64,000 bases of DNA from JBFGFX01 sp965232455 (GTDB taxonomy: Bacteria; Pseudomonadota; Gammaproteobacteria; Steroidobacterales; Woeseiaceae). Shown here piece by piece: positions 1 through 8,095 of this stretch (positions are counted from its first letter, which is position 1; each line of letters begins with the position of its first letter). The translations under genes were made by a program, and so were the position numbers. Under the pieces are notes generated by a model, which saw only the letters and a list, made by a program, of their open reading frames with translations, was not told the origin of the DNA and ran no database searches. The DNA lies in assembly GCA_965232455.1 (NCBI GenBank), contig OZ246981.1, forward strand, positions 4,216,001 to 4,280,000. The letters run 5' to 3'.

Positions 1-2
1 GG

Positions 3-1412
3 TGGGGGCCGGTGGAGTTTTCCGAATCGGGCAGCAAAGTGCTGGTTCAGAACTACGTCAGCATCGCCGACTCGCGGGTACACCTGCTGGACCTCGATAC
101 GGAGTCCCACACCTTGCTAATCGGCGGTGAACAGGGTTCCGGCGCAAACATGCCCGTGGGTTTCGATGCCGACGACGGCGGTTTCTGGCTGGTGACCGAT
201 CGCGGCGGAGAGTTCAGACAGCTCGCGTGGCAGCCGTTGCAGGCGGGCGCCGAGGTAGACATCGTTACGGCGGACATTCCCTGGGACGTGTCGAACGCCA
301 CCTTGAGCCACGATCGGCGCCGGCTGGCGTTTGCCGTTAACGAAAACGGGATGTCGCGGGTCTATCTCCTCGATACCGAAAGTCACGATTATCGCGCCAT
401 CGACGTTGTACCGACCGGCACCGCCTTTGGCCTCGAGTTCAGTCCCGACGACACACGTCTGGCGATGACGCTCAACACACCGCAGACGCCAAGCGACAGT
501 TTCGTACTGTCCCTGGGCGAGCGTCCGCTGGAGTATGGCCGCCTGACCCGCTGGACGTTCAGCGAAGTGGGAGGCCTGGACACCACGGCGTTCCCTTCGC
601 CCGAACTCGTCGAGTTTCCGACGTTCGACGAGGTTGACGGCTCGCCGAGGATGATTCCGGCCTGGGTTTACAAGCCGCCAGGTGACGGGCCGTTCCCGGT
701 CGTCGTATCCATCCACGGCGGACCGGAGGGTCAATCGCGACCTTTGTTCTCGAACACGTATCAGATGTGGATGAAATCGCTCGGCGTGGCCGTCGTGCTG
801 CCCAACGTGCGCGGCTCCGCCGGCTACGGTAAAACGTACCTGTCGCTGGACAACGGTTTCAAGCGCGAGGACTCGGTCAAGGACATCGGCGCCCTGCTGG
901 ACTGGATCGCGGATCAGCCCGACCTCGACACGTCGCGCGTAGCGGTCTACGGCGGCAGCTACGGGGGTTACATGGTGCTTGCGAGTTCGGTGCATTTCAG
1001 CGACAGGCTCAAGGCGGCCGTCGACATCGTCGGCATCTCGAACTTCGTCACGTTTCTGGAGAACACCCAGGACTACCGGCGCGATCTGCGGCGCCAGGAA
1101 TACGGCGACGAGCGCGATCCGGCGATGCGCGCGCATCTCGAGAAAATCAGCCCGGTCAACAGCGTCGGCAGAATCAAAGTTCCGATGTTCATCGTACAAG
1201 GGGAAAATGACCCGCGCGTGCCGGTGACCGAGTCCGAGCAGATGGTCGCCGCGCTGCGCAATCTCGGCCAGGACGTTTGGTACATGAACGCGTTGAACGA
1301 GGGTCACGGTTACCGCAAAAAAGAGAATCGGGATATCTACCAGCAGGCGGTCGTGATGTTTCTGCGCCGGCATCTGGTCGGCGACGACGAGACGGTCGCT
1401 GATTCGCGGTGA
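3..1412 (+). CDS. S9 family peptidase (prolyl oligopeptidase/acylaminoacyl peptidase type), 5' end outside window
   Basis: This is a serine peptidase of the alpha/beta-hydrolase S9 family, which removes dipeptides or acyl-amino acids from short peptides. The open frame runs to the left edge (it reads W-G-P-V-E-F before the first GTG at 12), so the gene begins outside the window and only the last ~470 residues are seen; family members are usually 600-700 residues. The first ~200 residues are the end of a beta-propeller. The hydrolase domain follows, with an oxyanion-type HGGPEGQ motif, the nucleophile in GGSYGGY (Ser codon at 957), an acid in GENDPRV (1209) and the catalytic His in NEGHGY (1305). 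Its stop overlaps the rsmG start in a GTGA, so the two are probably translationally coupled. Such a peptidase is an unusual upstream neighbour for rsmG, where mnmG is commoner in gammaproteobacteria. Confidence 0.9.
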   Translation, partial: WGPVEFSESGSKVLVQNYVSIADSRVHLLDLDTESHTLLIGGEQGSGANMPVGFDADDGGFWLVTDRGGEFRQLAWQPLQAGAEVDIVTADIPWDVSNATLSHDRRRLAFAVNENGMSRVYLLDTESHDYRAIDVVPTGTAFGLEFSPDDTRLAMTLNTPQTPSDSFVLSLGERPLEYGRLTRWTFSEVGGLDTTAFPSPELVEFPTFDEVDGSPRMIPAWVYKPPGDGPFPVVVSIHGGPEGQSRPLFSNTYQMWMKSLGVAVVLPNVRGSAGYGKTYLSLDNGFKREDSVKDIGALLDWIADQPDLDTSRVAVYGGSYGGYMVLASSVHFSDRLKAAVDIVGISNFVTFLENTQDYRRDLRRQEYGDERDPAMRAHLEKISPVNSVGRIKVPMFIVQGENDPRVPVTESEQMVAALRNLGQDVWYMNALNEGHGYRKKENRDIYQQAVVMFLRRHLVGDDETVADSR

Positions 1413-2068
1413 CCCGCAGCGAGCTTGTCCGGGCGATAAGCGAGGGAGCGCAGGCGCTGGCGCCGTCCGCGGACGGCGGTTTGTCCGCGGATTCGGTCGA
1501 GCGGCTCGCCACCCTGATCGAGGAACTCGGGCGCTGGGGCAGGCGCATCAACCTGACGGCGATTCGCGACCCGCGGGCAATGGTCAGCGGACATGTCCTC
1601 GACAGTTTGGCGGTTCGTCCGCTGCTGCACGGCCGTCGAGTCATCGATATCGGCACCGGCGCCGGCTTTCCCGGGCTTCCGCTCGCGATCGTGGAATCCG
1701 ACCGGGAATTCCTGCTGCTGGACGCCAACGGCAAGAAGCTCGGCTTCGTACAGCACATAATCGGTCTGCTCGGCCTAAAAAACGCTACGGTGGCAAAGGC
1801 GAGAGCAGAGGACTATGCACCCGGCGAACGCTTTGATACCGTGATCGCCCGGGCACTGGCGGCCATAGCGCGGCTTACGGAGCTTGGCGGACACCTGCTT
1901 GGAGAGGACGGTGTGCTGCTGGCTTTGAAGGGAAAACTCCCGACCGAAGAACTCGACGACCTGTCCGGATTGTGGGAATACAGCGTGACCAAACTCAAGG
2001 TTCCCGGACTCGAAGATCACGCGCGCCACGTCATCGTCCTTCGGCAAGGCAAGGGGGCGCCGGCGTGA
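1409..2068 (+). CDS. rsmG: 16S rRNA (guanine-527-N7)-methyltransferase RsmG
   Basis: RsmG (GidB) methylates N7 of G527 in 16S rRNA using S-adenosylmethionine. The 219-residue product has the family's usual length. The SAM-binding motif VIDIGTGAGFPGLPLAI lies around residues 75-91, preceded by the typical NLTAIRDP and HVLDSLAV segments. The GTG start at 1409 shares bases with the upstream stop. The 3' end overlaps the GTG start of parA in another GTGA, so peptidase, rsmG and parA form a tightly coupled run. rsmG directly before parAB is the conserved order in many gammaproteobacteria. Confidence 0.97.
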   Translation: MTRSELVRAISEGAQALAPSADGGLSADSVERLATLIEELGRWGRRINLTAIRDPRAMVSGHVLDSLAVRPLLHGRRVIDIGTGAGFPGLPLAIVESDREFLLLDANGKKLGFVQHIIGLLGLKNATVAKARAEDYAPGERFDTVIARALAAIARLTELGGHLLGEDGVLLALKGKLPTEELDDLSGLWEYSVTKLKVPGLEDHARHVIVLRQGKGAPA

Positions 2069-2850
2069 CACGCGTAATCGCCGTGGCCAACCAAAAAGGC
2101 GGCGTGGGTAAAACCACGACCTGCGTCAATCTCGCGGCCTCGCTGGCCGCGACGCACCGTCGCGTCCTGCTGGTGGACATGGACCCGCAGGGAAACGCGA
2201 CGATGGGTTGCGGCGTGAACAAGATGGATCTCGAAGCGAGCACCTGCGACGTGCTGCTGGGGGACGTCAGCGCCGCCGATGCGATCATCTCGGTGCCTGA
2301 AGGGGGATTTGCGATCCTGCCGGGCAACGAGGACCTGACGCTTGCCGAAGTGAAGCTCCTGCAGGAGATCGGCCGGGAGATGCGCCTGCGCAAGGCGCTC
2401 GCGTCGGTCAAGGGTGTTTACGATTTCGTGTTGATCGACTGTCCGCCCTCGATCAACATGCTCACGGTCAATGCGCTGACGGCGGCTGACGGCGTGCTGA
2501 TACCGATGCAGTGCGAGTATTACGCGCTCGAAGGTTTGAGTTCGCTGCTCAGCACCATCGAGACCGTGCGCTCCACGGTCAACGTCGATCTGGAGGTGTA
2601 TGGCTTGCTCCGTACCATGGTCGACCCGCGGGTCAACCTGTCCAACGAGGTGTCGGAACAGCTCATCGATCATTTCGACGACAAGGTTTTCCGTACCGTC
2701 GTGCCGAGAAACGTGACGCTCGCGGAAGCGCCGAGTTTCGGACGGCCGGTGCTGTTTCACGATCGGCGGTCGCGCGGCGCCCTGGCGTATCTCGCGCTGG
2801 CGGGAGAGGTGCTGCGTCGAGAGGACGCTCGTCTTGCCGCGGCCCAGTGA
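2065..2850 (+). CDS. parA: chromosome-partitioning ATPase ParA (Soj)
   Basis: This is a Walker-type ATPase that works with ParB to segregate newly replicated origins. The deviant Walker A motif KGGVGKTT is at residues ~10-17, the A' motif VLLVDMDPQGN at ~36-46 and the Walker B segment FVLIDCPPS near residue 120. I chose the GTG at 2065 because the protein then begins MTRVIAVANQKGG, standard for chromosomal ParA, and because it forms a GTGA overlap with the rsmG stop. A longer frame exists from 1972, but its extra residues are rsmG out of frame. The product is 261 residues, typical for a chromosomal ParA without an N-terminal DNA-binding domain. parB follows after 45 bp. Confidence 0.96.
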   Translation: MTRVIAVANQKGGVGKTTTCVNLAASLAATHRRVLLVDMDPQGNATMGCGVNKMDLEASTCDVLLGDVSAADAIISVPEGGFAILPGNEDLTLAEVKLLQEIGREMRLRKALASVKGVYDFVLIDCPPSINMLTVNALTAADGVLIPMQCEYYALEGLSSLLSTIETVRSTVNVDLEVYGLLRTMVDPRVNLSNEVSEQLIDHFDDKVFRTVVPRNVTLAEAPSFGRPVLFHDRRSRGALAYLALAGEVLRREDARLAAAQ

Positions 2851-2895
2851 ACGCGAAGCCGGGCATGGAAATGCGATTCTGGTGGGAACAATCGA

Positions 2896-3783
2896 ATGAC
2901 TAAAAAGAAACGACTCGGTCGCGGGCTGGACGCGCTGCTCAGCAAGGCGCCCGCCGAAACGCCGGCCGCAACCGACAATGAGGCGGACCGCCTGCAAAAG
3001 ATTCCGGTCGAATTGCTTCAGCGCGGACAGTATCAACCGCGGGCGGACATACGCCAGGATACGCTCGACGATCTGGCCAGTTCGATCAAAGCGCAGGGTG
3101 TCGTGCAACCGATCGTAGCGCGGCCGCTCGGCAGGAACGGCAACGGTTCGCAGCGATACGAAATCATCGCCGGCGAACGTCGCTGGCGGGCGGCGCAGCT
3201 GGCCGGTCTTGCGGAAATCCCGGCCGTGATCCGCGACGTCGAGGACGAATCGGCTATCGCAATGGCGTTGATCGAGAACATCCAGCGCGAGAATCTGAAT
3301 CCGCTCGAAGAAGCCAAGGCGCTGGAACGCCTGGTTCGCGAGTTCGAGGTCACGCATCAGGAAGCGGCGCAGGCTGTCGGGCGATCGCGTGCCGCGGTGA
3401 GCAATCTGCTGCGGTTACTGGAATTGTCCGACAAGGTGAAACCCATGGTCGAGTCGCGCCAGATCGAAATGGGGCATGCGCGAGCGCTGCTGGCCCTGAC
3501 CGACAAGGCCCGGCAGTTGGAGGCCGCGCGCGAAGTGGTCAAAAAGGGCCTGTCGGTACGCGGGACCGAGCAGCTCGTGCGGCGGCTGTCGAGCGACGGC
3601 AAAAGCCCGAAAAAAGCCGCGGGAAAAACCGCGAATGCGGATATCCGGCGCCTGGAGACGGAGATGTCCGACAAGCTGGGCGCCAAGGTGCGTATCGACC
3701 ATACGGCAAAAGGCACCGGCAAGCTGGTCATCAGCTACAACAACCTGGATGAGCTCGACGGCATTCTCAAGCACATCAAATAG
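2896..3783 (+). CDS. parB: chromosome-partitioning protein ParB (Spo0J)
   Basis: ParB binds parS sites as a CTP-dependent clamp and is the partner of ParA. The 295-residue product begins with the typical KKRLGRGLDALL segment. The ParB/Srx-like CTPase domain includes QYQPR and GERRWRAAQLAGL (around residues 45-110) and ENIQRENLNPLEEA. A helix-turn-helix region (TQEEAAQAVGRSRAAVSNLLRLLELS-like) sits near residues 150-180, and the C-terminal dimerisation domain follows a Lys/Ala-rich linker. No parS consensus (TGTTTCACGTGAAACA) was noticed in the window. A degenerate REP half-site follows directly after the stop. Confidence 0.96.
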   Translation: MTKKKRLGRGLDALLSKAPAETPAATDNEADRLQKIPVELLQRGQYQPRADIRQDTLDDLASSIKAQGVVQPIVARPLGRNGNGSQRYEIIAGERRWRAAQLAGLAEIPAVIRDVEDESAIAMALIENIQRENLNPLEEAKALERLVREFEVTHQEAAQAVGRSRAAVSNLLRLLELSDKVKPMVESRQIEMGHARALLALTDKARQLEAAREVVKKGLSVRGTEQLVRRLSSDGKSPKKAAGKTANADIRRLETEMSDKLGAKVRIDHTAKGTGKLVISYNNLDELDGILKHIK

Positions 3784-3784
3784 C

Positions 3785-3798
3785 GGTCGCCCGTCAGG
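3785..3798 (+). repeat. degenerate REP half-site after parB
   Basis: The sequence GGTCGCCCGTCAGG matches the inner part of the REP element seen elsewhere in the window (reverse orientation of CCTGACGGGCGACC), but the second arm is missing. It probably marks a decayed copy. The region 3784-3964 otherwise shows no gene. Confidence 0.45.
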
Positions 3799-3964
3799 CA
3801 ATCCGCCTCCGATCCAGAAGCTGGCGTATCCCGAGGATCGCGGATTGATTTTCAGTGACTGATCTCGACCGTTCGTCGGTGGGCATGAAGGTCGCGGAAT
3901 TCGCGTCCGGTGGTACGCTGTGGCCAGCCTCCGCAAGGACGTCCCAGATTGGGAACACACGACG

Positions 3965-4336
3965 ATGAGACAAACCGCGATTCTCTGCCTGTTTTTCCTC
4001 GCGCTGACGGCCGGCGCCAGCGAACGTCACTATCTAATAAAGAACGAGCGATTTTGCGATGAGAGCGGCGTACTCTGCCTGCGAGGCACCCTTTCTTACG
4101 AGGTGAACACGAGACTGTTCGCGCTCAATGCGAGAATTCGATCGGCGCCGGGCTCCGGGCTCTTGAGAATACGGCTGAGCGGCCGCAATCGGCTGGGTCA
4201 CCTGCATCGGACCGTGATGGAAAAAACGGTGCGCGGCAACCTGGGCGAGATCGTGTCGATGCGCATGGTTCCGGACGCGCCGGACGTCTACCGCTGGCAG
4301 CTGGACTCGATACGGTTCGACGCCGACAAACGATAG
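3965..4336 (+). CDS. small secreted protein of unknown function
   Basis: I do not recognise this 123-residue protein. It starts with a clear Sec signal peptide (Met-Arg-Gln followed by the hydrophobic stretch ILCLFFLALTAG, cleavage likely after GAS). The mature part contains two cysteines in FCDESGVLCLRG, which could form a disulfide, and is otherwise rich in Arg and beta-type segments (SGRNRLGHLHRTVM). I start at ATG 3965 because the signal peptide begins there; a longer frame from 3920 adds no credible sequence. It precedes the hydrolase at 4379 by 42 bp on the same strand, so co-transcription is possible. It is probably exported to the periplasm, role unknown. Confidence 0.7.
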   Translation: MRQTAILCLFFLALTAGASERHYLIKNERFCDESGVLCLRGTLSYEVNTRLFALNARIRSAPGSGLLRIRLSGRNRLGHLHRTVMEKTVRGNLGEIVSMRMVPDAPDVYRWQLDSIRFDADKR

Positions 4337-4378
4337 CGGTATGGCCGATGATAGGATTGCGGCCGGGGGACAAACGTC

Positions 4379-6682
4379 ATGATGGACAAACAAACCGGGC
4401 CGCTGGCTCGCTTCTGGGTCGTTGCGAGCCGAACCGCCGTTATTGCCCTGGTTGCCGTCGCGGGCTCGAGCGCCGCGTTGATGGACACCGGGTTCGGCAA
4501 TCCGGCCGAGTTTGTCATCGGCGCGTCAATCGGTGTTGTCGCCGTTACCGCAGGCCTTCTGCTGGCGCGCGTCGTCGTGCGGCTCGTTCGGCCCGTGCCG
4601 ATCAACGCGCTGTCGATCTTTGTCGCCGTGATCCTTGCGCTCGCGTTCCTCGGCGCGAATTCGCCGGCGCTGGTGCTGCGCACGGTGCTCGAACCGGGTG
4701 AATGGGAATGGCCGTTCGGCCTGCCGCACGGATTCGAGACGCCGTCACTGATCATCGTCATTGCGGCCGTCGCGACGCTTGCCGGCGGCGCTGCGCTCCT
4801 TCGCTCGGGTCTGCCGAGAGGCGTCGGGTTCTGGCCCAGGGCAAGCTTTTTGACCGTAACGCTCGTGCTCGTACTGACGAGCGGCGCGATCGTCGCCAGC
4901 CTCGTCAATGACGGTGAAAATCCCTTTGCCAACGACTATCGGTTGACGGCGGGTACGCTGCCGCCCCCGAATTCGGCGCCCGATCCGTCGCAAACCGGCG
5001 CTTACACCGTCGAGCGCCTGAGCTACGGGTTCGGCGAGAACCGGCGGCGTCCCGAATTCGGTGGGGACCGGGACTTCGAGTCTCGCTCGGTGGACGCGTC
5101 ACCGTTCCTCGCGGACTGGAAAGGCGTCAAAAAACGCATGCGCGAGTGGTACTGGGGTTTCGGTCTGGATGACGCGCCGCTGAACGCGCTGGTATGGGCG
5201 CCGGGCGGTGACGGGCCGTTCCCGCTGGTGCTGATCGTGCACGGGAATCACGGCATGGAGGAATACTCGGACCCCGGGTACGCCTACCTGGGCGAGCTGC
5301 TCGCCAGCCGGGGTTTCATCGCCGTATCGGTTGACGAAAACTACATCAACGGGAGCTGGTCGGGTGATTTCCGCGGCAAGGAAATGCCGCTGCGCGCATG
5401 GCTCCTGCTCGAGCACCTGGCGCAGTGGCGCGATTGGAACGAATCGTCCGGACATCCGTTTTCCGGACGGGTCGACATGGACAACATCGCGCTGGTCGGG
5501 CATTCGCGCGGCGGCGAGGCCGTGCCGATCGCCTACCTCTATAATGGACTCACGCACTATCCCGACGACGCGACGCTGAGCTTCGATTACGGTTTCAACA
5601 TTAAATCCCTGGTTGCGATCGCGCAGGTAGACCAGCGCTACCATCGCCGCGTGGAAATCGACGACGTCAATTTTCTCGCGCTGCAGGGCAGCTACGACAG
5701 CGACGAACCCGCGTTTCACGGCCTGCGTCAATTCAATCGCATCAGCTTGAGCGACGACGCGTATCGTTTCAAAGCCGGCGTTTACGTGCACGGCGCGAAT
5801 CACGGACAGTTCAATTCCATCTGGGGACGTGAAGACCTGAGCCCGCCCGGCGCGTGGCTGCTGAACCTTACACCCATCATTTCGGCCGACGATCAGCGGC
5901 AGATCGCAAAGGTTTACATAACGGCGTTTCTCGAAGCGACGCTGAAAGACGAACGGCGTTACCTGCCGCTGTTCCGCGACCCGCGCACGGCCGCCGGATG
6001 GCTGCCCGATCACGCCTACGTCAACCAGTTCACGGATTCGGGTTTCGTGCCGATCGCGGACTTTGACGAGGACCTCGACGTGACCACGGGGACGGCCGAC
6101 GGCGTGAGCATACACGCAAGCGGATTTTCGCTATGGCGCGAAGAGGAACTCAAACACCGCGACGAACGTCTGCAGGGGACGAGTGCGGTGGTTCTCGGTT
6201 GGGACAGCCAATCGCCGGTTTACGAAATCGAGTTGCCGGAATCCTTCTGGGCCGGCGCGAACGCCGACGTGTTGAGTCTATCGGTGAGCGGCTCGACGGA
6301 AACCGCGCCGGTGGATGGCGACGAAAACGGCGCGGAGGAAGACGACGAAGCCGACGAACCTGCGGCGCCGAGTTTCCGCATCGAGGCCGAAGACACCGGC
6401 GGTCGTGTGGTGTCGGTCGAGGCGGCTGATTTTGCGCATCTCGCACCGCCGTTGCGCGTTCAGTATTTGAAGTCAGAGCGCCTGAACAACGAGCGTTACA
6501 ATGCCGAGTGGGAGCCGGTGCTGCAGCACATAGAAGTGCCGCTGCGGCAGCTGCTGTCGGATGATGACGACGACGCGACGGGCATTCGTTACCTCCGCCT
6601 GCGGTTCGGACAGACGGGGCCCGGCGTTGTTCTACTCGACGACATTGGGGTGCGAAGGCCTGATATCGACGGGACCGAGTAA
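4379..6682 (+). CDS. five-TM membrane-anchored alpha/beta hydrolase
   Basis: The 767-residue protein has two parts. Residues ~10-175 form about five transmembrane helices (for example INALSIFVAVILALAFLGA and FLTVTLVLVLTSGAIVASLV). From ~240 onward there is an extracytoplasmic alpha/beta-hydrolase domain. Its oxyanion-side motif is VLIVHGNHGMEEYSDPGY, the nucleophile lies in VGHSRGGEA (Ser ~376, codon 5504), and a His in HGANHGQFNS near residue ~475 probably completes the triad. An acidic linker rich in Asp/Glu (around residues 645-665) separates it from a C-terminal beta-rich domain. The Ser motif resembles dienelactone-hydrolase or PET-hydrolase-like families, but the substrate cannot be read from sequence. 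The combination of a polytopic N-terminus with a hydrolase is unusual. Likely an envelope esterase or lipase. Confidence 0.82.
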   Translation: MMDKQTGPLARFWVVASRTAVIALVAVAGSSAALMDTGFGNPAEFVIGASIGVVAVTAGLLLARVVVRLVRPVPINALSIFVAVILALAFLGANSPALVLRTVLEPGEWEWPFGLPHGFETPSLIIVIAAVATLAGGAALLRSGLPRGVGFWPRASFLTVTLVLVLTSGAIVASLVNDGENPFANDYRLTAGTLPPPNSAPDPSQTGAYTVERLSYGFGENRRRPEFGGDRDFESRSVDASPFLADWKGVKKRMREWYWGFGLDDAPLNALVWAPGGDGPFPLVLIVHGNHGMEEYSDPGYAYLGELLASRGFIAVSVDENYINGSWSGDFRGKEMPLRAWLLLEHLAQWRDWNESSGHPFSGRVDMDNIALVGHSRGGEAVPIAYLYNGLTHYPDDATLSFDYGFNIKSLVAIAQVDQRYHRRVEIDDVNFLALQGSYDSDEPAFHGLRQFNRISLSDDAYRFKAGVYVHGANHGQFNSIWGREDLSPPGAWLLNLTPIISADDQRQIAKVYITAFLEATLKDERRYLPLFRDPRTAAGWLPDHAYVNQFTDSGFVPIADFDEDLDVTTGTADGVSIHASGFSLWREEELKHRDERLQGTSAVVLGWDSQSPVYEIELPESFWAGANADVLSLSVSGSTETAPVDGDENGAEEDDEADEPAAPSFRIEAEDTGGRVVSVEAADFAHLAPPLRVQYLKSERLNNERYNAEWEPVLQHIEVPLRQLLSDDDDDATGIRYLRLRFGQTGPGVVLLDDIGVRRPDIDGTE

Positions 6683-6846
6683 ACAAGCGCCGCGCATGCC
6701 CGGGCCGTTTTCGCCGGTGGCCTTACCCCGCGCGGCAACGGAACTTTGCATGCCCGCCACTGGACAAAAACATGAGGCTCCCAGAGAATCTAGGCCCTAG
6801 CACCTCCCACTCAATGACCTCATTTCGACCCCCTGAGAGATAAATC

Positions 6847-7647
6847 ATGCTTGGATCGTTAATCCGCGCCCGAACACTGCCGCTGTTGCTCGTCCTGTTT
6901 TCCTCCGTGGCCGCCGCCGATGTGCTCGACGACATCATCGAGCGGGGAACGATCCGTGTCGGCGTCGCCGAGTTTGCGCCGTGGACGATCAAAACCAAGT
7001 CGGGCGAGCTGGTCGGCTTCGAGATCGACGTCGCGAAAAAGATCGCCGCGGACATGGGCGTGCAGCCGGAATTCAAAATCTACCCGTGGGACGGCATCAT
7101 CACCGCACTGCAGGAGGGCGATATCGACGTCATCGCCGGTGGCATGGCGATTACCCCCGCCCGCGCGTTGCAGGTGAATTTCAGCCGGCCCCTGGCAATG
7201 TCCGGCGTCAGCATTGCCACCAATGTGAGGAAAACGGAAAACATCAAGACGCTCAAGGAACTGGACGACGAGCGCGTCGTGATCACGGTGGTGGCCGACA
7301 CGTTCGCCGCGAGTGTCGCGCAGACTTTTTTCGAGCAGGCCACCATCAAAACCTATCCGGGCAGCGAGCCGGCCGAACGTGACGTTGTCGAAGGCCGTGC
7401 GCACGCCTATCTGGCCACGGTGCCCGAGGTCAATTTCCTCGCGCTGAAAAACGAACGGGCGGTAGACGTCCCGATGGCCGAGCCGCTGCTCGCGTCGAGT
7501 GAAGGCCTTGCGGTGAAAAAAGGCGAACAGGAACTCCTGAATTTTCTGAACGCCTGGGTCACGGCCCGGCAATCGGACAAATGGCTTGTCACGACCCGCG
7601 ACTATTGGTTCGAGACGATGAATTGGATGCCGGACAGCAGCAAATAA
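6847..7647 (+). CDS. periplasmic solute-binding protein (PBP2 / amino-acid ABC type), orphan
   Basis: This is a 266-residue SBP_bac_3-type binding protein. A signal peptide (LLLVLFSSVAAA) is followed by the family pattern IIERGTIRVGVAEFAPWTI, GFEIDVAKKIAADMG, WDGIITALQEGDIDVIAGGMAITPARA and the hinge segment AVKKGEQELLNFLNAWV. Binding proteins of this type deliver amino acids or related small acids to an ABC permease. No permease or ATPase gene lies nearby, so it either serves a transporter encoded elsewhere or acts as a sensor. The upstream gap 6683-6846 holds no gene. The stop codon shares one base with the next start (TAATG), so the two genes are probably translated together. Confidence 0.9.
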   Translation: MLGSLIRARTLPLLLVLFSSVAAADVLDDIIERGTIRVGVAEFAPWTIKTKSGELVGFEIDVAKKIAADMGVQPEFKIYPWDGIITALQEGDIDVIAGGMAITPARALQVNFSRPLAMSGVSIATNVRKTENIKTLKELDDERVVITVVADTFAASVAQTFFEQATIKTYPGSEPAERDVVEGRAHAYLATVPEVNFLALKNERAVDVPMAEPLLASSEGLAVKKGEQELLNFLNAWVTARQSDKWLVTTRDYWFETMNWMPDSSK

Positions 7648-8051
7648 TGCCTTTGAAGCGACAGCTCCGTGCGCTCGGGTTTGGCGTCGCCGCGACGGCG
7701 CTTGCACTGGCCTTTGGCGCTTCACTGGCGCAGGAGGCCGATGAAGAGCCCGCTGCCGACGACGAGGAAATGGAAGAGATCGTCGTGATTGCGCCGAAAC
7801 CGGGCAGCCGGCGACGGCTTGACGAGGTGTACGAAGATCCGCTCAGGGCCCGCATCCTCAAGGATCTCTACGAAATGCGGGCGGATCAGGAAGAATCCGA
7901 ATGGCGGCAGAAACTGGCCGAAGAAAACGATTCCCGAATCAAGCTGGGCTACGACCCGCGCGATGAATACCGCCTGCGCAACGAGATGGACTTGACCGAC
8001 CTGCCCATGGAAAACAACAAGCCGGCGACGCTGTTCCGGATCGGATTTTAG
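7647..8051 (+). CDS. small exported acidic protein with EEIVVIA motif, unknown function
   Basis: The 134-residue product starts at the ATG sharing its first base with the preceding stop. It has a Sec signal peptide (LRALGFGVAATALALAFGASLAQ), then an acidic run (EADEEPAADDEEMEE), then IVVIAPKPGSRRR and a charged, probably helical tail ending in ATLFRIGF. The EEIVV segment just after an acidic stretch looks like the TonB-box region at the mature N-terminus of TonB-dependent receptors, yet no plug or barrel follows. It may be a periplasmic or envelope-associated adaptor, or only a chance resemblance. The coupling to the binding protein gene suggests a shared role. I do not recognise a family. 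Confidence 0.7.
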   Translation: MPLKRQLRALGFGVAATALALAFGASLAQEADEEPAADDEEMEEIVVIAPKPGSRRRLDEVYEDPLRARILKDLYEMRADQEESEWRQKLAEENDSRIKLGYDPRDEYRLRNEMDLTDLPMENNKPATLFRIGF

Positions 8052-8063
8052 TTTCCGGTGAGG

Positions 8064-8087
8064 GGTCGCCGGTCAGGACGGGCGACC
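8064..8087. terminator. REP-like hairpin between convergent genes, possible bidirectional terminator
   Basis: GGTCGCC and GGCGACC form a 7-bp stem around a 10-nt loop in the 44-bp gap between two convergent genes. The right half (CAGGACGGGCGACC) resembles the REP palindrome found elsewhere. No long T-run follows, so termination is an inference from position. Confidence 0.45.
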
Positions 8088-8095
8088 TTCTTCGG

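Noticed and set aside
117..1373. 418-codon minus-strand open frame opposite the first S9 peptidase
   Set aside because: It is a shadow of the peptidase frame, with low-complexity Arg/His-rich translation and no recognisable motif.
2017..3357. 446-codon minus-strand open frame across parA-parB
   Set aside because: It crosses two strongly supported plus-strand genes and their gap, and shows no family features.
2065..3783. parS sites near parAB
   Set aside because: No TGTTTCACGTGAAACA-like sequence was noticed in the genes or gaps read.
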